Shown one piece after another: positions 8,563 to 17,962 of a stretch of DNA of 64,000 nucleotides. The notes under the pieces were generated by a model that did no database searches, was not told where the DNA came from, and saw only the letters and a list, made by a program, of their open reading frames with translations. Position 1 is the first letter of the stretch. Each line of letters opens with the position of its first letter. A program made the position numbers and the translations under genes. The stretch covers positions 1 through 64,000 of the forward strand of contig JACKAN010000017.1 in assembly GCA_020635055.1 (NCBI GenBank), read 5' to 3'. The DNA comes from Pseudobdellovibrionaceae bacterium (lineage in GTDB: Bacteria; Bdellovibrionota; Bdellovibrionia; Bdellovibrionales; UBA1609).

Positions 8563-8752
8563 AGAGTCCTCCTGAGTTGTGTTATATCCATGAAAGATTA
8601 GCTTAACATCAATTTTACAAAATCTATAATCTATAATCTTAAATCTTTTAGATTTAAAGTCAGTTCTACAAACAACAACTCAGAGCGGCTCAAATCTGCA
8701 GATCAAAATCAGATATTCAAATTAAAGATTTCAATAGCAGTGTGTTTAAAAT

Positions 8753-9045
8753 TCATTCTCTCCTACCTAAGGTGAGCACAGCCCCAACATGAAGGTCTTC
8801 ATTCTCATCTTTTTTTAGGTGAAACAAAATCATGGGTGCCTGTTCCTCTTGTGTGTAGGCAACCTCTAAGTGGATTCTTGTAGGCGAAACACACAACCAG
8901 TTGTTTCGGGCTTGATCGTAAAGACCTAAATGAACGTCTCTCACCAGACCTTTGTCTGAAGCTACATCACCACGAAATGTAAAATCTTTGTTGACCTAGT
9001 CATATTGAAGCTAAAAGAAGCTCTGTGTTGGAACTTTAGGTTCAT
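8753..9045 (-). pseudogene. Probable frameshifted small gene
   Basis: Reading the minus strand, an ATG at 9045 opens a frame (MNLKFQHRASFSFNMTRSTK...). It stays open past about 8990 and stops near 8972. A second frame, open from about 8993 (after a stop) to the stop at 8753, continues with protein-like sequence (KDFTFRGDVASDKGLVRDVH...ending VLTLGRRE). Joining the two by one frameshift near the AACAAAGATTTT run gives a protein of about 97 residues. The second half alone, from a GTG at 8944, would be 63 residues. I do not recognise the family. Either it is a decaying gene or the sequence has an indel. Confidence 0.35.
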
Positions 9046-9107
9046 ACTAAGATTAACATCATAAATGTCTGTAAATCAGTGGTCTAATCCTATATATTGC
9101 TTAATAT

Positions 9108-10118
9108 TTAAGAAAATAGGTCAGATATAGCACTTTCAGTACAGAACCAGGGCATCGATGAGTCTAAAACATAAGTGATAGCTTCTTCTTCACTTCCAAT
9201 TGCGAAAGTGTCAGGCTCATCATCAGGCAGTGGTGCTTCTTCAGTTAGGTATTTTGGAATATGTTTATTTGATTTAAGGGCTGCTTTTAATTGCCTTTGA
9301 GTTTTCGAGTCTTCAGCTCCGTATTTTTTGTAAAAGAATAAAAGTTTATTATATTGCCAGTGAGCAAAGGGATCATTTTTATATTCTTTGAGAAGTTTTG
9401 GAATTTTTGTGAGTTGATTATCTGTGAGGAGATAATCAAAAAGAATATATCTAATTCCTTGATTATCATTAGGGTTAAGTTCTAGCATTTTCCAAGCAAG
9501 GGCAATGGCTTCACTTTGACGTTTGAGCTGCCAATAAAGATCCATAACTTGATGAAGTGCTCTCATATAAGGTCTTGTTTCAATAAGCCCCCAAAAATGG
9601 CCTTTATGTTCTTTTAAAAAAGTTTCTCCTAATTTTTTCTCTCCAGAAGATTTTGCTTTTTCAAAATATGAAAGTGCCTCAATGGGATTTTCAGCATCTA
9701 ACTCACCAAGCATAAGATGAGCATCCACACATAAAGGATCTAGCTTTAATGCTTTTCTTGCTAATGAAATAGCTTTTTTTAAAGAGCTTGCCTCATAGGT
9801 TTGATGCATTAAATCCTGAGCTTTTTGTTGAGGAGTTTCGGCAAGTCCCTGGGATTCTTCAGCTATATCATCAACATGTCGCCCCATAAAATAATCGTTT
9901 AACGCCTCGGGCAGTAAGCCTTTTTGTTCAGCTATTCTTTGAACGTGGTCCATCATCTTGCTCATTTCTAAACGACTCATAGGGGGTGGGTTATTAGTTT
10001 TTGTAGCCTTTTTTTTGTCTGTGCTCATACAACATTTTTTATACTTTAAGCCACTTCCGCAGAGGCAAAAATCATTTCTTCCTAATTTTTTCTGATCATT
10101 ATTAACAATAAGCTTCAT
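9108..10118 (-). CDS. SEC-C motif / TPR-repeat protein
   Basis: A 336-residue cytoplasmic protein. The N-terminus carries a SEC-C zinc-binding motif (GRNDFCLCGSGLKYKKCC; ligands Cys18, Cys20, Cys29 and Cys30), as at the end of SecA and in many stand-alone proteins. From about residue 110 to 260 there are helical repeats of the TPR kind (SLARKALKLDPLCVDAHLML, IALAWKMLELNPNDNQGIRY). The tail is acidic and ends DLFS. SEC-C modules bind Zn2+ and often contact ribosomes or protein partners; TPRs bind proteins. The exact role is unknown. GGAGGAACC stands before ATG 10118. Confidence 0.8.
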   Translation of the reverse strand: MKLIVNNDQKKLGRNDFCLCGSGLKYKKCCMSTDKKKATKTNNPPPMSRLEMSKMMDHVQRIAEQKGLLPEALNDYFMGRHVDDIAEESQGLAETPQQKAQDLMHQTYEASSLKKAISLARKALKLDPLCVDAHLMLGELDAENPIEALSYFEKAKSSGEKKLGETFLKEHKGHFWGLIETRPYMRALHQVMDLYWQLKRQSEAIALAWKMLELNPNDNQGIRYILFDYLLTDNQLTKIPKLLKEYKNDPFAHWQYNKLLFFYKKYGAEDSKTQRQLKAALKSNKHIPKYLTEEAPLPDDEPDTFAIGSEEEAITYVLDSSMPWFCTESAISDLFS

Positions 10119-10162
10119 GGTTCCTCCTGCTCACTTGTATTATGTCGTGGTACTCACATATT

Positions 10163-10321
10163 ATGGTCAATGAAATTAATGCTGAAGATATTTTTATCAT
10201 TAAATGCGATCAATGCCAAAGCTTCTTAGGTTTATGTAGAAGCTGTTATCGGAGTCATTATTATTGCTCACATTTTTGCCGTGACAACAGACGTCTTGAG
10301 TCATTTAACCCAGCTCATTAA
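10163..10321 (+). CDS. Tiny cysteine-rich (zinc-ribbon-like) protein
   Basis: A 52-residue frame with paired cysteines: CDQC, then CRSC 8 residues later, then YCSHFCRD. The C-x2-C...C-x2-C...C-x4-C spacing fits a treble zinc ribbon. It resembles the N-terminal block of cysteine-rich proteins encoded near some transposons (pattern C-x2-C, LCxxC, YCSxxCR). In-frame ATG 10142 would add seven residues. Neither start has a clear ribosome site, so it may be a truncated remnant. It is divergent from the SEC-C gene and faces the end of acsA. Confidence 0.45.
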   Translation: MVNEINAEDIFIIKCDQCQSFLGLCRSCYRSHYYCSHFCRDNRRLESFNPAH

Positions 10322-10358
10322 ACACTGAGTTGCGCTGGCGAAAAATTTTAAACCTTTC

Positions 10359-12302
10359 CTATCCATACACTTTTTGCTTTACTAAATCCTCCACCACTGC
10401 GGGATCGGCGAGAGTGCTGGTGTCGCCAAAGTTTTGTAAATCCCCGGCCGCAATCTTTCGCAGTATTCTTCGCATAATTTTACCACTGCGAGTTTTAGGT
10501 AGAGCTGGGGAGAACTGAACGCAGTCGGGTTTAGCGATAGCTCCAATGTCTTCTCGTACAAATTTTTTCAACTCATCGGCAAGTTCAGGGCTTTCATTGT
10601 GGCCAATTTTAAGAGTAACATAGGCATAGATGCCCTGCCCCTTAATGTCATGGGGGAAGCCGACGACTGCTGCTTCAGAAACAGCCTCGTGTTCAACTAA
10701 AGAGCTTTCAATTTCAGCTGTGCCCATGCGATGACCAGAAACATTAATTACATCATCCACACGGCCAGTAATCCAATAGTATCCATCCTCGTCTCGGCGA
10801 CAGCCATCGCCAGTAAAATATTTTCCAGGATACTGAGAGAAATAGGTTTCAAAAAAACGATCTGGATTTTTGTACAATCCGCGCATCTGACCAGGCCAGG
10901 AGTCTGCAATACAAAGTTGGCCTTCACAAGCGCCCTCTAATACTCGCCCCTTCTCGTCGACAATTTCTAATTGAACACCAAAAAAAGGAAGACTTGCTGA
11001 TCCCGGTTTAAGTGCAGTGGAGCCAGGAAGAGGTGTGATCATTATGCCCCCCGTTTCTGTTTGCCACCAAGTATCTACAATAGGACATTTCCCACGACCG
11101 GCTTTTTCATGATACCAAAGCCAAGCTTCTGGATTGATAGGCTCACCAACAGAGCCAAGCAATCGCAAGCTTTTTCGAGAAGTCGAACTAAGCGGTTCAT
11201 CTCCCTTTTGCATAAGAGCACGAATTAATGTTGGAGCGGTATAGAGAGTGTTAACTTGATATTTATCTACAATTTCCCACAGCCGAGAATATGTTGGCGA
11301 AGTGGGAACACCTTCAAAAATAACTTGTGTGACCGCATTACTCAGGGGACCGTAGACGATATAACTATGCCCAGTAACCCAGCCGATGTCCGCTGCACAC
11401 CAGTAGACATCATTGGGGTGATAATCAAAAACATAGTGATGAGTCATGGACGCGTAAACTAAATAACCGCCTGTAGTATGTAAAACCCCTTTGGGTTTGT
11501 TGGTGGAACCCGAAGTATAAAGAATAAATAGTGGATCTTCTGCATCCATTTCTACACAAGGAAAATCTCCGGAAGTTTGAGCACAGAGTTCATGATACCA
11601 AAAATCTCTACCTTCCTGCCATTGAACTTTAGCCTCAGTGTGCTTAACGACAAAAATCTTTTTTAAATAGCTACATTTTTCAGCAGCTTTGTCTGCATTA
11701 CTTTTTAAAGAAACGGCTTTTCCTCCGCGCAAACCTTCGTCGGCGGTGATCAAGTACTTGCTTTCGCAGTCTTGAATTCGGTCAGCAAGGGAATCGGGAG
11801 AAAAACCAGCAAAAACAACAGAGTGAATTGCGCCAATGCGTGCACAAGCTAACATGGAGTAGATAGCTTCGGGGATCATAGGTAAATAAATGGTTACGCG
11901 ATCACCCTTTTTAACACCTTGCTCACTCAAGGCCTTGGCCCAGGTTTGCACTTTCCGATGTAATTCTTTGTAAGTAATTTTTAAATTTTCTTTTTTGGGG
12001 TCGTCGGGCTCCCAGTGGAAGGCAACTTTATCTGCGTGCTGCGGAAGGTGTCTGTCTACACAATTAAAACATGCGTTTAACTTTCCCTCGATAAACCATT
12101 GAATATTAACGGGTTTGGTAAACTGAGTGGACTTAATTTTTTTAAATTCTTTAAACCAAGTGATTCGTTGGGCTTGATCCTGCCAAAAAATTTCCGGCTC
12201 TTCTAGGCTTAGTTGATAGAGAGCTTTATAGTCTTGATTTTTTATGTAGGCGCGCTTTTTCCAATCTTCTGGCACAGCTATGGTTTCATGGTGGTGGCTC
12301 AA
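10359..12302 (-). CDS. acsA: Acetyl-CoA synthetase
   Basis: A 647-residue adenylate-forming enzyme, the standard Acs length, that makes acetyl-CoA from acetate, ATP and CoA via acetyl-AMP. Visible motifs are the P-loop YTSGSTNKPKGV (core A3), YWCAADIGWVTGHSYIVYGPL, WWQTETGGIM, TGDGCRRDEDGYYWITGRVDD (A8 hinge) and PKTRSGKIMRR. In the last of these Lys608 is the catalytic lysine that is acetylated in regulated Acs proteins. AGGAGG precedes the ATG. It is monocistronic. It suggests growth on, or scavenging of, acetate, useful to an organism that catabolises amino acids and lipids. Confidence 0.97.
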   Translation of the reverse strand: MSHHHETIAVPEDWKKRAYIKNQDYKALYQLSLEEPEIFWQDQAQRITWFKEFKKIKSTQFTKPVNIQWFIEGKLNACFNCVDRHLPQHADKVAFHWEPDDPKKENLKITYKELHRKVQTWAKALSEQGVKKGDRVTIYLPMIPEAIYSMLACARIGAIHSVVFAGFSPDSLADRIQDCESKYLITADEGLRGGKAVSLKSNADKAAEKCSYLKKIFVVKHTEAKVQWQEGRDFWYHELCAQTSGDFPCVEMDAEDPLFILYTSGSTNKPKGVLHTTGGYLVYASMTHHYVFDYHPNDVYWCAADIGWVTGHSYIVYGPLSNAVTQVIFEGVPTSPTYSRLWEIVDKYQVNTLYTAPTLIRALMQKGDEPLSSTSRKSLRLLGSVGEPINPEAWLWYHEKAGRGKCPIVDTWWQTETGGIMITPLPGSTALKPGSASLPFFGVQLEIVDEKGRVLEGACEGQLCIADSWPGQMRGLYKNPDRFFETYFSQYPGKYFTGDGCRRDEDGYYWITGRVDDVINVSGHRMGTAEIESSLVEHEAVSEAAVVGFPHDIKGQGIYAYVTLKIGHNESPELADELKKFVREDIGAIAKPDCVQFSPALPKTRSGKIMRRILRKIAAGDLQNFGDTSTLADPAVVEDLVKQKVYG

Positions 12303-12393
12303 AATACTACCTCCTGCTAAAATTATTTCGCCTTAAGGCCTAATATCTAACATCTATTGGTCACCTATAATAAATCATCTATACTATAAGTCT

Positions 12394-13437
12394 ATGAAAT
12401 CCTTGTTGCGCAGAAAGACACTAAGGGAAATTGATCAACTAGAAAAAATAGTTTCACTTTTTGATGGTTTGGCCCGTTGTGAAATTGCCGAAGAAATACC
12501 TTTCCAAGGAAAAAGATTTCCTATTCATGTTGTTGAGATTGGCTCAGAAAACCCAGAAGACCCTGTTGTTGGTTTTTTTGGAGGAGTTCATGGATTAGAA
12601 AAAATTGGAAGCGAAGTGATTTTAGCCTATATGGAAAGCATTTCTTCTTTGGTGAAATGGGATGAGTCATTTAAAAAAAGATTAAAACATTCGCGAATTT
12701 TATTTATGCCAATTGTTAACCCTGTGGGAATGTGGACGCGTCAACGGTCCAATCCACAAGGGGTAGATTTAATGCGCAACTCCCCATCAGAGGGGCAGGG
12801 CAATAAAACCATGTACAGTGGCCACAGAATTTCACCTAAGTTGCCCTGGTATCGGGGCGAAAAAGGAAAGGAAATGGAGCTGGAAGCAAAAGCCCTCTGC
12901 CGCGTTGTAAAAGAAAGGATGTTTCCATCAAAATTGAGTGTTGCCATAGATGTGCACTCGGGTTTTGGCGTTAAAGATCGCTTGTGGTTTCCTTACTCTA
13001 GGGGGCAAGAAGTGTATCAACAAATTGGTGAAGTTATGGCTTGGGTGGATCTCTTCAACAAGACCTACCCCAATCACTTTTATACCATAGAACCAACCAG
13101 CCACCAGTATTGTATTGATGGCGATCTTTGGGATCATTTAGTGGACGAATTTTTTAAAATTAATCCTAACACAATGGCAGATAAAAAAATGTTTTTGCCT
13201 TGGACACTCGAAATGGGTTCTTGGATTTGGTTGAAAAAAAATCCACTGCAAGTGCTAAATAAACTTGGACTTTATCACCCGCTGATTCCTCATCGTTATC
13301 AACGGATTTTGAGGCGACATCTCACTCTTTTTGACTTCTTGCACCGCTCAGTTTTATTCCCAAAGCCATGGTTGGAGATCAACAAAGATGATGTTAAAAA
13401 GTTTCATTTATTGGCCAGGGAGAAGTGGTATGCCTAG
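12394..13437 (+). CDS. M14-like zinc carboxypeptidase family protein
   Basis: A 347-residue protein with the layout of M14/DUF2817-type metallopeptidases. The zinc ligands His66 and Glu69 lie in GGVHGLEKIGSE, the third ligand His188 in AIDVHSGFG, and the likely catalytic Glu273 in TLEMGSW. NPVGMWTRQRSNPQGVDLMRN matches the substrate carboxylate-binding segment (Asn-Pro-x-Gly...Arg). There is no signal peptide, so it acts in the cytoplasm. It probably trims a peptide or amide; the substrate is unknown. The next gene's ATG lies inside its last codons, so they form an operon. Confidence 0.75.
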   Translation: MKSLLRRKTLREIDQLEKIVSLFDGLARCEIAEEIPFQGKRFPIHVVEIGSENPEDPVVGFFGGVHGLEKIGSEVILAYMESISSLVKWDESFKKRLKHSRILFMPIVNPVGMWTRQRSNPQGVDLMRNSPSEGQGNKTMYSGHRISPKLPWYRGEKGKEMELEAKALCRVVKERMFPSKLSVAIDVHSGFGVKDRLWFPYSRGQEVYQQIGEVMAWVDLFNKTYPNHFYTIEPTSHQYCIDGDLWDHLVDEFFKINPNTMADKKMFLPWTLEMGSWIWLKKNPLQVLNKLGLYHPLIPHRYQRILRRHLTLFDFLHRSVLFPKPWLEINKDDVKKFHLLAREKWYA

Positions 13438-14185
13438 TCATCGCACATGGTTGCTATTAAGAGGCTTAGGGCGCGAAACAGGCCACTGGGCTAAGTTCCC
13501 TGATGTTCTTGCTAAAAAATTTCCCAGTGATGAAATAAAAATGTTGGACTTGCCAGGCGCGGGAGAGTTTCACGATATTCGCCCTCCATTAAGTATTTCA
13601 GGATTTGTCGATTTTTTAAGGGAGCAATTGGATAAAAAACCACCCCAATATCCCTTGCACTTGGTGGCGATTTCATTAGGTGGAATGATAGCCTTAGAGT
13701 GGATGCGGCAGTATCCAACAACTTTGCAAGCTGGGATTTTAATTAACGCTAGCTTAGGAAACCTGTCGCCCTTTTATCATCGATTGCGCTGGCAAATATA
13801 CCCAAGCTTCTTTGGAAATATTATTTTGTTGCGAGAAGAAGAGCGCGAGAAAGCTTTGTTAAATATTTTGGTTAATCGCAAAGATCAACATGATTTACTA
13901 GCCAAGGAATGGGCCCAAGTGAATCGCGACAGACCACTGAAAGGGCAATATTTTTTACAACAATTAGTGGCGGCCTCACACTATAGGATCACCGAAAAAG
14001 TAAAAGTACCAACTCTTTTATTAGTGGGACTGGGCGACAATTTAGTGAGTCCAAAATGCTCCGAAGACATACATAAGGAATTTGGATATCCCCTTGTACA
14101 GCACCCATGGGGAGGCCACGATTTAACAGTGGATGATGGCCCCTGGGTGGCGCAGGAAATCAAAAAATGGGTAAATAGCCTATAA
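13430..14185 (+). CDS. Alpha/beta hydrolase
   Basis: A 251-residue alpha/beta-hydrolase fold protein. The nucleophile elbow is AISLGG with Ser82 (first Gly of the usual GxSxG replaced by Ala). The later GLGDNLVSP holds the acid and GGHDLTVDDG the His. The frame is open from 13331, but ATG 13430 is preferred: it has AGGGAG seven bases upstream and overlaps the stop of the peptidase gene. There is no signal peptide. Pairing with an M14-like peptidase suggests the two process related small peptides or esters (inference). Confidence 0.8.
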   Translation: MPSHRTWLLLRGLGRETGHWAKFPDVLAKKFPSDEIKMLDLPGAGEFHDIRPPLSISGFVDFLREQLDKKPPQYPLHLVAISLGGMIALEWMRQYPTTLQAGILINASLGNLSPFYHRLRWQIYPSFFGNIILLREEEREKALLNILVNRKDQHDLLAKEWAQVNRDRPLKGQYFLQQLVAASHYRITEKVKVPTLLLVGLGDNLVSPKCSEDIHKEFGYPLVQHPWGGHDLTVDDGPWVAQEIKKWVNSL

Positions 14186-14295
14186 TTCTTTCAAAGTTCC
14201 AAATTGGCACTTTTTTAGTCCACTTTACATGCAACTAAGCATAGAATTACCATACTTTAGTTTGGGAAACTAATTAAGGATTATTAGGGGAGGGT

Positions 14296-15720
14296 ATGGG
14301 TTTTATAGGTTTCAGCCTGAGAATTATTATGAGGCGAATTCCTTTGATTTTGCTTTTAACTTCTTGCCAAGCCGTGGCTCAAAAGGCTCAGGTGACCAAG
14401 CCCATTATTGAAGCATCAAAAGTTAAAGAAAAAGACCAGAAGATTACAGTTAAAATCGAGCAAAATTTTTTTTACATTTCCAAGCCCGAGGGCAAAGACT
14501 TTTTCAAGAAAAGAAGTATGAGTAAATTGGGCTTTTCTTACCAAGGGCAAAATAAATCTAAAAGCCTAACAGGAGATATAGAGTATTTTTACAGCGAAGG
14601 GGAGAATCAGCATTACTTCAATTTACGCCAAGCCTTTTATACTTTGTCTACGCAAAATGTAAATATTTATGTGGGAAGAAAAAAACACAGATGGAATCAG
14701 GCCGAAGAATATTGGAATATGGGCCAGTGGCAACCCAGGTTTATGTGGTCGAGATTGAGGCCAGAAGAAAATGGCTTGAGCGGAGTTTTTTTTCAAAGAG
14801 AAACTTCACAAATAAGTTGGATGTTATTTGCATCGCCAATTTATATTCCTGAATTTGGTCCACAATTTCATTTTGAAAATAATGAATTTGACTCTGCCAA
14901 TCCATGGTTTCAAGATCCGGCACCGCGAGCCACAGTTCCAGGTTTGTTTGAATCTAAAAAAGTCCTTTACAATTTGTACCCACCTTCTGTAGGTGAGGTT
15001 TTGCAACAAAAAAGCTTTGCCATGCAAGTGAGATGGCACAAAAACCCCTATTATTGCCAAGCCAGTTTTGCTTACAAGCCAATGAATCAAGTTTTATTAA
15101 GTGTAGATCCTGTAATTCGAATTGATGTTGAAGGAGCGCCTCCGGGAGTGGACGTTTATCCTTTTGTGAATGAGCATCGCCTAGTTTCCGGTGAATGTGG
15201 TAGCGAGTCTTCTCAAGGTTGGTTTGGATTTATTTCTTTCAGTCACGAAAATCACATAGATAAACCCCATACAGAAAGGTGGGTGACAAAAAGATTTCTC
15301 GACACGAGTACAGCTACATCTTTGGTGGGATTTAAAAATTTACGAAGCCAGTTTTATATAAGTCTTATGGGCCTATGGGGCGGCGACGATTTAGACAGTG
15401 GAGAAAAGGCCTCCTTGACAGATTCATTCTTTGAAAATCGCTATGAATTTTATCAAGCTATTCAATTGGGGCACAGCAGACATGGTCGTTGGTTGAGTAA
15501 GCCCATGACTTGGGGGTTTAAATTTATTTGGGACATTCAACAGCAAGCCTGGTTATGGGTGAGTGATTGGGCTGTAGATTTTAAGTCTAATATAAAAGTT
15601 TTTATTCAAGCCGATGGTTTAGCTGTAAGCAAAGGGTCGGAAGTCGGCAATGAAAATAGTTTTTTTCATATTTACAAAAGGAATGATCAAGTGAGTGCAG
15701 GGGTGAAAATTGCCTTTTAA
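14296..15720 (+). CDS. Outer-membrane beta-barrel protein (pair 1, barrel)
   Basis: A 474-residue exported protein of unknown family. It has a signal peptide (RRIPLILLLTSCQAVAQ), alternating hydrophobic/aromatic strands throughout, and a C-terminal Phe (GVKIAF), the signal for outer-membrane insertion by BAM. It is clearly homologous to the protein at 17963: both contain a VGR(K)KxxW block, EIW/EYWxxGxW, ASPxxxPxxGP and YNLxxPxxxxVLxQ. ATG 14296 has a purine-rich AGGGGAGGG almost touching it; ATG 14329 is an alternative that gives a cleaner signal peptide. Its last 11 bases overlap the start of the lipoprotein gene. A porin-like or anchor role is possible but unproven. Confidence 0.75.
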   Translation: MGFIGFSLRIIMRRIPLILLLTSCQAVAQKAQVTKPIIEASKVKEKDQKITVKIEQNFFYISKPEGKDFFKKRSMSKLGFSYQGQNKSKSLTGDIEYFYSEGENQHYFNLRQAFYTLSTQNVNIYVGRKKHRWNQAEEYWNMGQWQPRFMWSRLRPEENGLSGVFFQRETSQISWMLFASPIYIPEFGPQFHFENNEFDSANPWFQDPAPRATVPGLFESKKVLYNLYPPSVGEVLQQKSFAMQVRWHKNPYYCQASFAYKPMNQVLLSVDPVIRIDVEGAPPGVDVYPFVNEHRLVSGECGSESSQGWFGFISFSHENHIDKPHTERWVTKRFLDTSTATSLVGFKNLRSQFYISLMGLWGGDDLDSGEKASLTDSFFENRYEFYQAIQLGHSRHGRWLSKPMTWGFKFIWDIQQQAWLWVSDWAVDFKSNIKVFIQADGLAVSKGSEVGNENSFFHIYKRNDQVSAGVKIAF

Positions 15721-17956
15721 AAATATTTTTTTATTATCAAAGCAAATCTTCATATGGTTTTGCATAGCTATGCTCTTGTCATGTGCCAATGAAAAGACGC
15801 CAATTTCAGACGTTAAAAAAATTGAGGCAGGGGTGCAAAAGAAAGGAGAGGTAAAAAGTGAATTATTTTGCCTTAGCGAATTCTCTACTTATATAAACGA
15901 TTACTTCGAAGCTCGGCTTAATAAAGAACAATTAGAAAAGTTCTGGAACTGTACGGCAAAGTCAATAGCTGTTTTCAAACGTTACGCAAAGCCTAATGAA
16001 AAAGGACTTTACCCTGCAGATCACGTAAGAAACTTTTTGGTTGCTTATTTTTGGCCAAAAGAAATATTCAATGACGAACTGCTTGCTGAATTAATGTATC
16101 TTAAGAAAGTTTTGTTTGGCGGCGATCGCGACACTTTTTCTCCTCAGGATTTTACTCTTATAGAAAAGTTTTTAGAAAATGATTTAAAATTTTTAACTGT
16201 CAGTCTAGTTGATGATATTGGCACATTAACTTCAGGTATAATTAACGAAAGAAAAGCGGGAATCAGTGAGGAGTCAGTCAATCAAGCTATCTTTAAATTT
16301 CGAAGCGTAATGAGGGAGTTTGGTTTTGTATTTGCTCGACATGGACAACCTTATCCGTTTCAGAACATTCAAAAGCTTTTGTTGGGACTGAAGCCGCTTT
16401 TAGTAAAAGAGAATGATGAAAACTCAATTTTTTCTCGAATAGAAAATTTTGTACCCATTATACAAGAGACAAAGGTTTTACTGGTGGGACCCGATCGAAG
16501 TAAAATTCTGGCTTCCGAATGGGGTGAATTCTTTGTGCTCATAGCCAACGCCTACAGTGTTTGGCTGCGCAGTGAAAATTTTATCGCAGGTAAGGATTTT
16601 ACAGAGGGCTCAGCCCTTTCACAGTTTCATATTTTATTTGACGAGGCCTTAACTTATGTGCAGGCGGGAATATCAAAACGATTAGTCCAAGTTTATACAT
16701 ACGAAGAAGCGCAAAAGTGGTTAGCCGCTATGGATAAATTATTTAAACTCCCCTTAGATTTAAATTTATCCATCCTCAATCAATATTGGCCTTGGTTGGT
16801 CGATAAAATTTTTGCTGTAGATTCTGATGACTCCATAGTGCAAGGTCTAACCCCCAAGAAAGTGGCTTACATTCAAGAGCGCTTTACCTTTTGGTACAAA
16901 ACCCAAGTCCGAATTAACCAAACATGGGGAGCAGACTTCAATCCTAAGGACCCGCGGCTTTGGAATTTGCAAAGAGTCTTTGAAAATTTAAAAATGAACA
17001 TAAGTTTCGACAATATTGGAAGAATAAAGATTCCAAATGAAAGCCATTATTACGATCGCACTTCTTTATCTTATTTAAATTTAGAAAGTGTCGCGGTGGA
17101 TCTTCTTATTCGAGCTTATGCCAACGAAAACAAGAGGCGGCAAGAGACTTCAAGATTGAGTTTGTCGGAGGCAGAAACGATGTTTTCCGATCTCCATCTC
17201 TTGCTGGTACACTTTAATTTTATAGACGTGGAAGATGCAAATTTTTATCGAAGGTTTTATCGGGATACCAGTTTGTTTCTACCACAATCCAACGGGGATG
17301 AATGGGTTGATTTCGATGAAGCCGTGAGTTTTCTCCATTATGTTTTTTCTGGCTACGAAAATTCGGAGCAAATGAAAAAACAAGGGCTCGATAACTGTTT
17401 ATTGTTAATTACAAAAGAAAAATATTATAAAAACAAATGCTTTAAAGAGCATTTTTCTGAGAATTTAAATTTATTTACAGGACATTTGAGTCTTCTTTCT
17501 AGTTACCTGAATAAACTTAAAAGTGAAAATCCACAAAACTATGAAGTAATAATTGACAACCTAATACTCACGGTTTCGCCTCAAGCCCAAGAAAAAGCTT
17601 ATTTCAGCAGTGGTGAGTTATTAAAGTTTCACATTCTTTTGCAATATATGGAAACCTACATTTTTAGATTTGATTTAAATGGTGATGGCAGCATGGGGCC
17701 TGTAGAAGTGGCTCTTTTTTTAGATAAATATATGGCGCCTATAGCCATGCTACTAGGTCACACAGATGATGGATTTGAAAATTTTATAAGGTCCTTTTTT
17801 ACTTATATTATTAAATACCACAAATCGCCACTTGACACAGGTGATCACGGGAGTAGTTTGAGGTTTCATTTGTGGTCGAAATTGCAAGGGAAATGGCAAT
17901 TCAAGGCGGAACGTCTGGATTTATCTTATGTACTGAAAATTCTGGGTGGTTTATAA
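15710..17956 (+). CDS. Large EF-hand lipoprotein (pair 1, lipoprotein)
   Basis: A 748-residue predicted lipoprotein of unknown family. The signal peptide ends in the lipobox MLLSC. The start is TTG 15710, inside the last codons of the barrel gene, with AGGGGTG upstream. The body is mostly helical. Near the C-terminus sits a canonical 12-residue EF-hand loop (D655-LNGDGSMGPVE) with ligands at positions 1, 3, 5, 7, 9 and 12. The protein is homologous along its length to the one at 19290 (shared C-x-x-x-x-x-Y blocks, FGGD/VGGDxxxxxxxxF, FDLNxDG near the end). It is probably attached to the outer membrane and works with its overlapping barrel partner. Confidence 0.75.
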   Translation: MPFKNIFLLSKQIFIWFCIAMLLSCANEKTPISDVKKIEAGVQKKGEVKSELFCLSEFSTYINDYFEARLNKEQLEKFWNCTAKSIAVFKRYAKPNEKGLYPADHVRNFLVAYFWPKEIFNDELLAELMYLKKVLFGGDRDTFSPQDFTLIEKFLENDLKFLTVSLVDDIGTLTSGIINERKAGISEESVNQAIFKFRSVMREFGFVFARHGQPYPFQNIQKLLLGLKPLLVKENDENSIFSRIENFVPIIQETKVLLVGPDRSKILASEWGEFFVLIANAYSVWLRSENFIAGKDFTEGSALSQFHILFDEALTYVQAGISKRLVQVYTYEEAQKWLAAMDKLFKLPLDLNLSILNQYWPWLVDKIFAVDSDDSIVQGLTPKKVAYIQERFTFWYKTQVRINQTWGADFNPKDPRLWNLQRVFENLKMNISFDNIGRIKIPNESHYYDRTSLSYLNLESVAVDLLIRAYANENKRRQETSRLSLSEAETMFSDLHLLLVHFNFIDVEDANFYRRFYRDTSLFLPQSNGDEWVDFDEAVSFLHYVFSGYENSEQMKKQGLDNCLLLITKEKYYKNKCFKEHFSENLNLFTGHLSLLSSYLNKLKSENPQNYEVIIDNLILTVSPQAQEKAYFSSGELLKFHILLQYMETYIFRFDLNGDGSMGPVEVALFLDKYMAPIAMLLGHTDDGFENFIRSFFTYIIKYHKSPLDTGDHGSSLRFHLWSKLQGKWQFKAERLDLSYVLKILGGL

Positions 17957-17962
17957 ATTGTT

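Noticed and set aside
13331..13429. Longer start for the alpha/beta hydrolase
   Set aside because: It would overlap the peptidase gene by 107 bases; ATG 13430 has a good ribosome site and the usual N-terminus.
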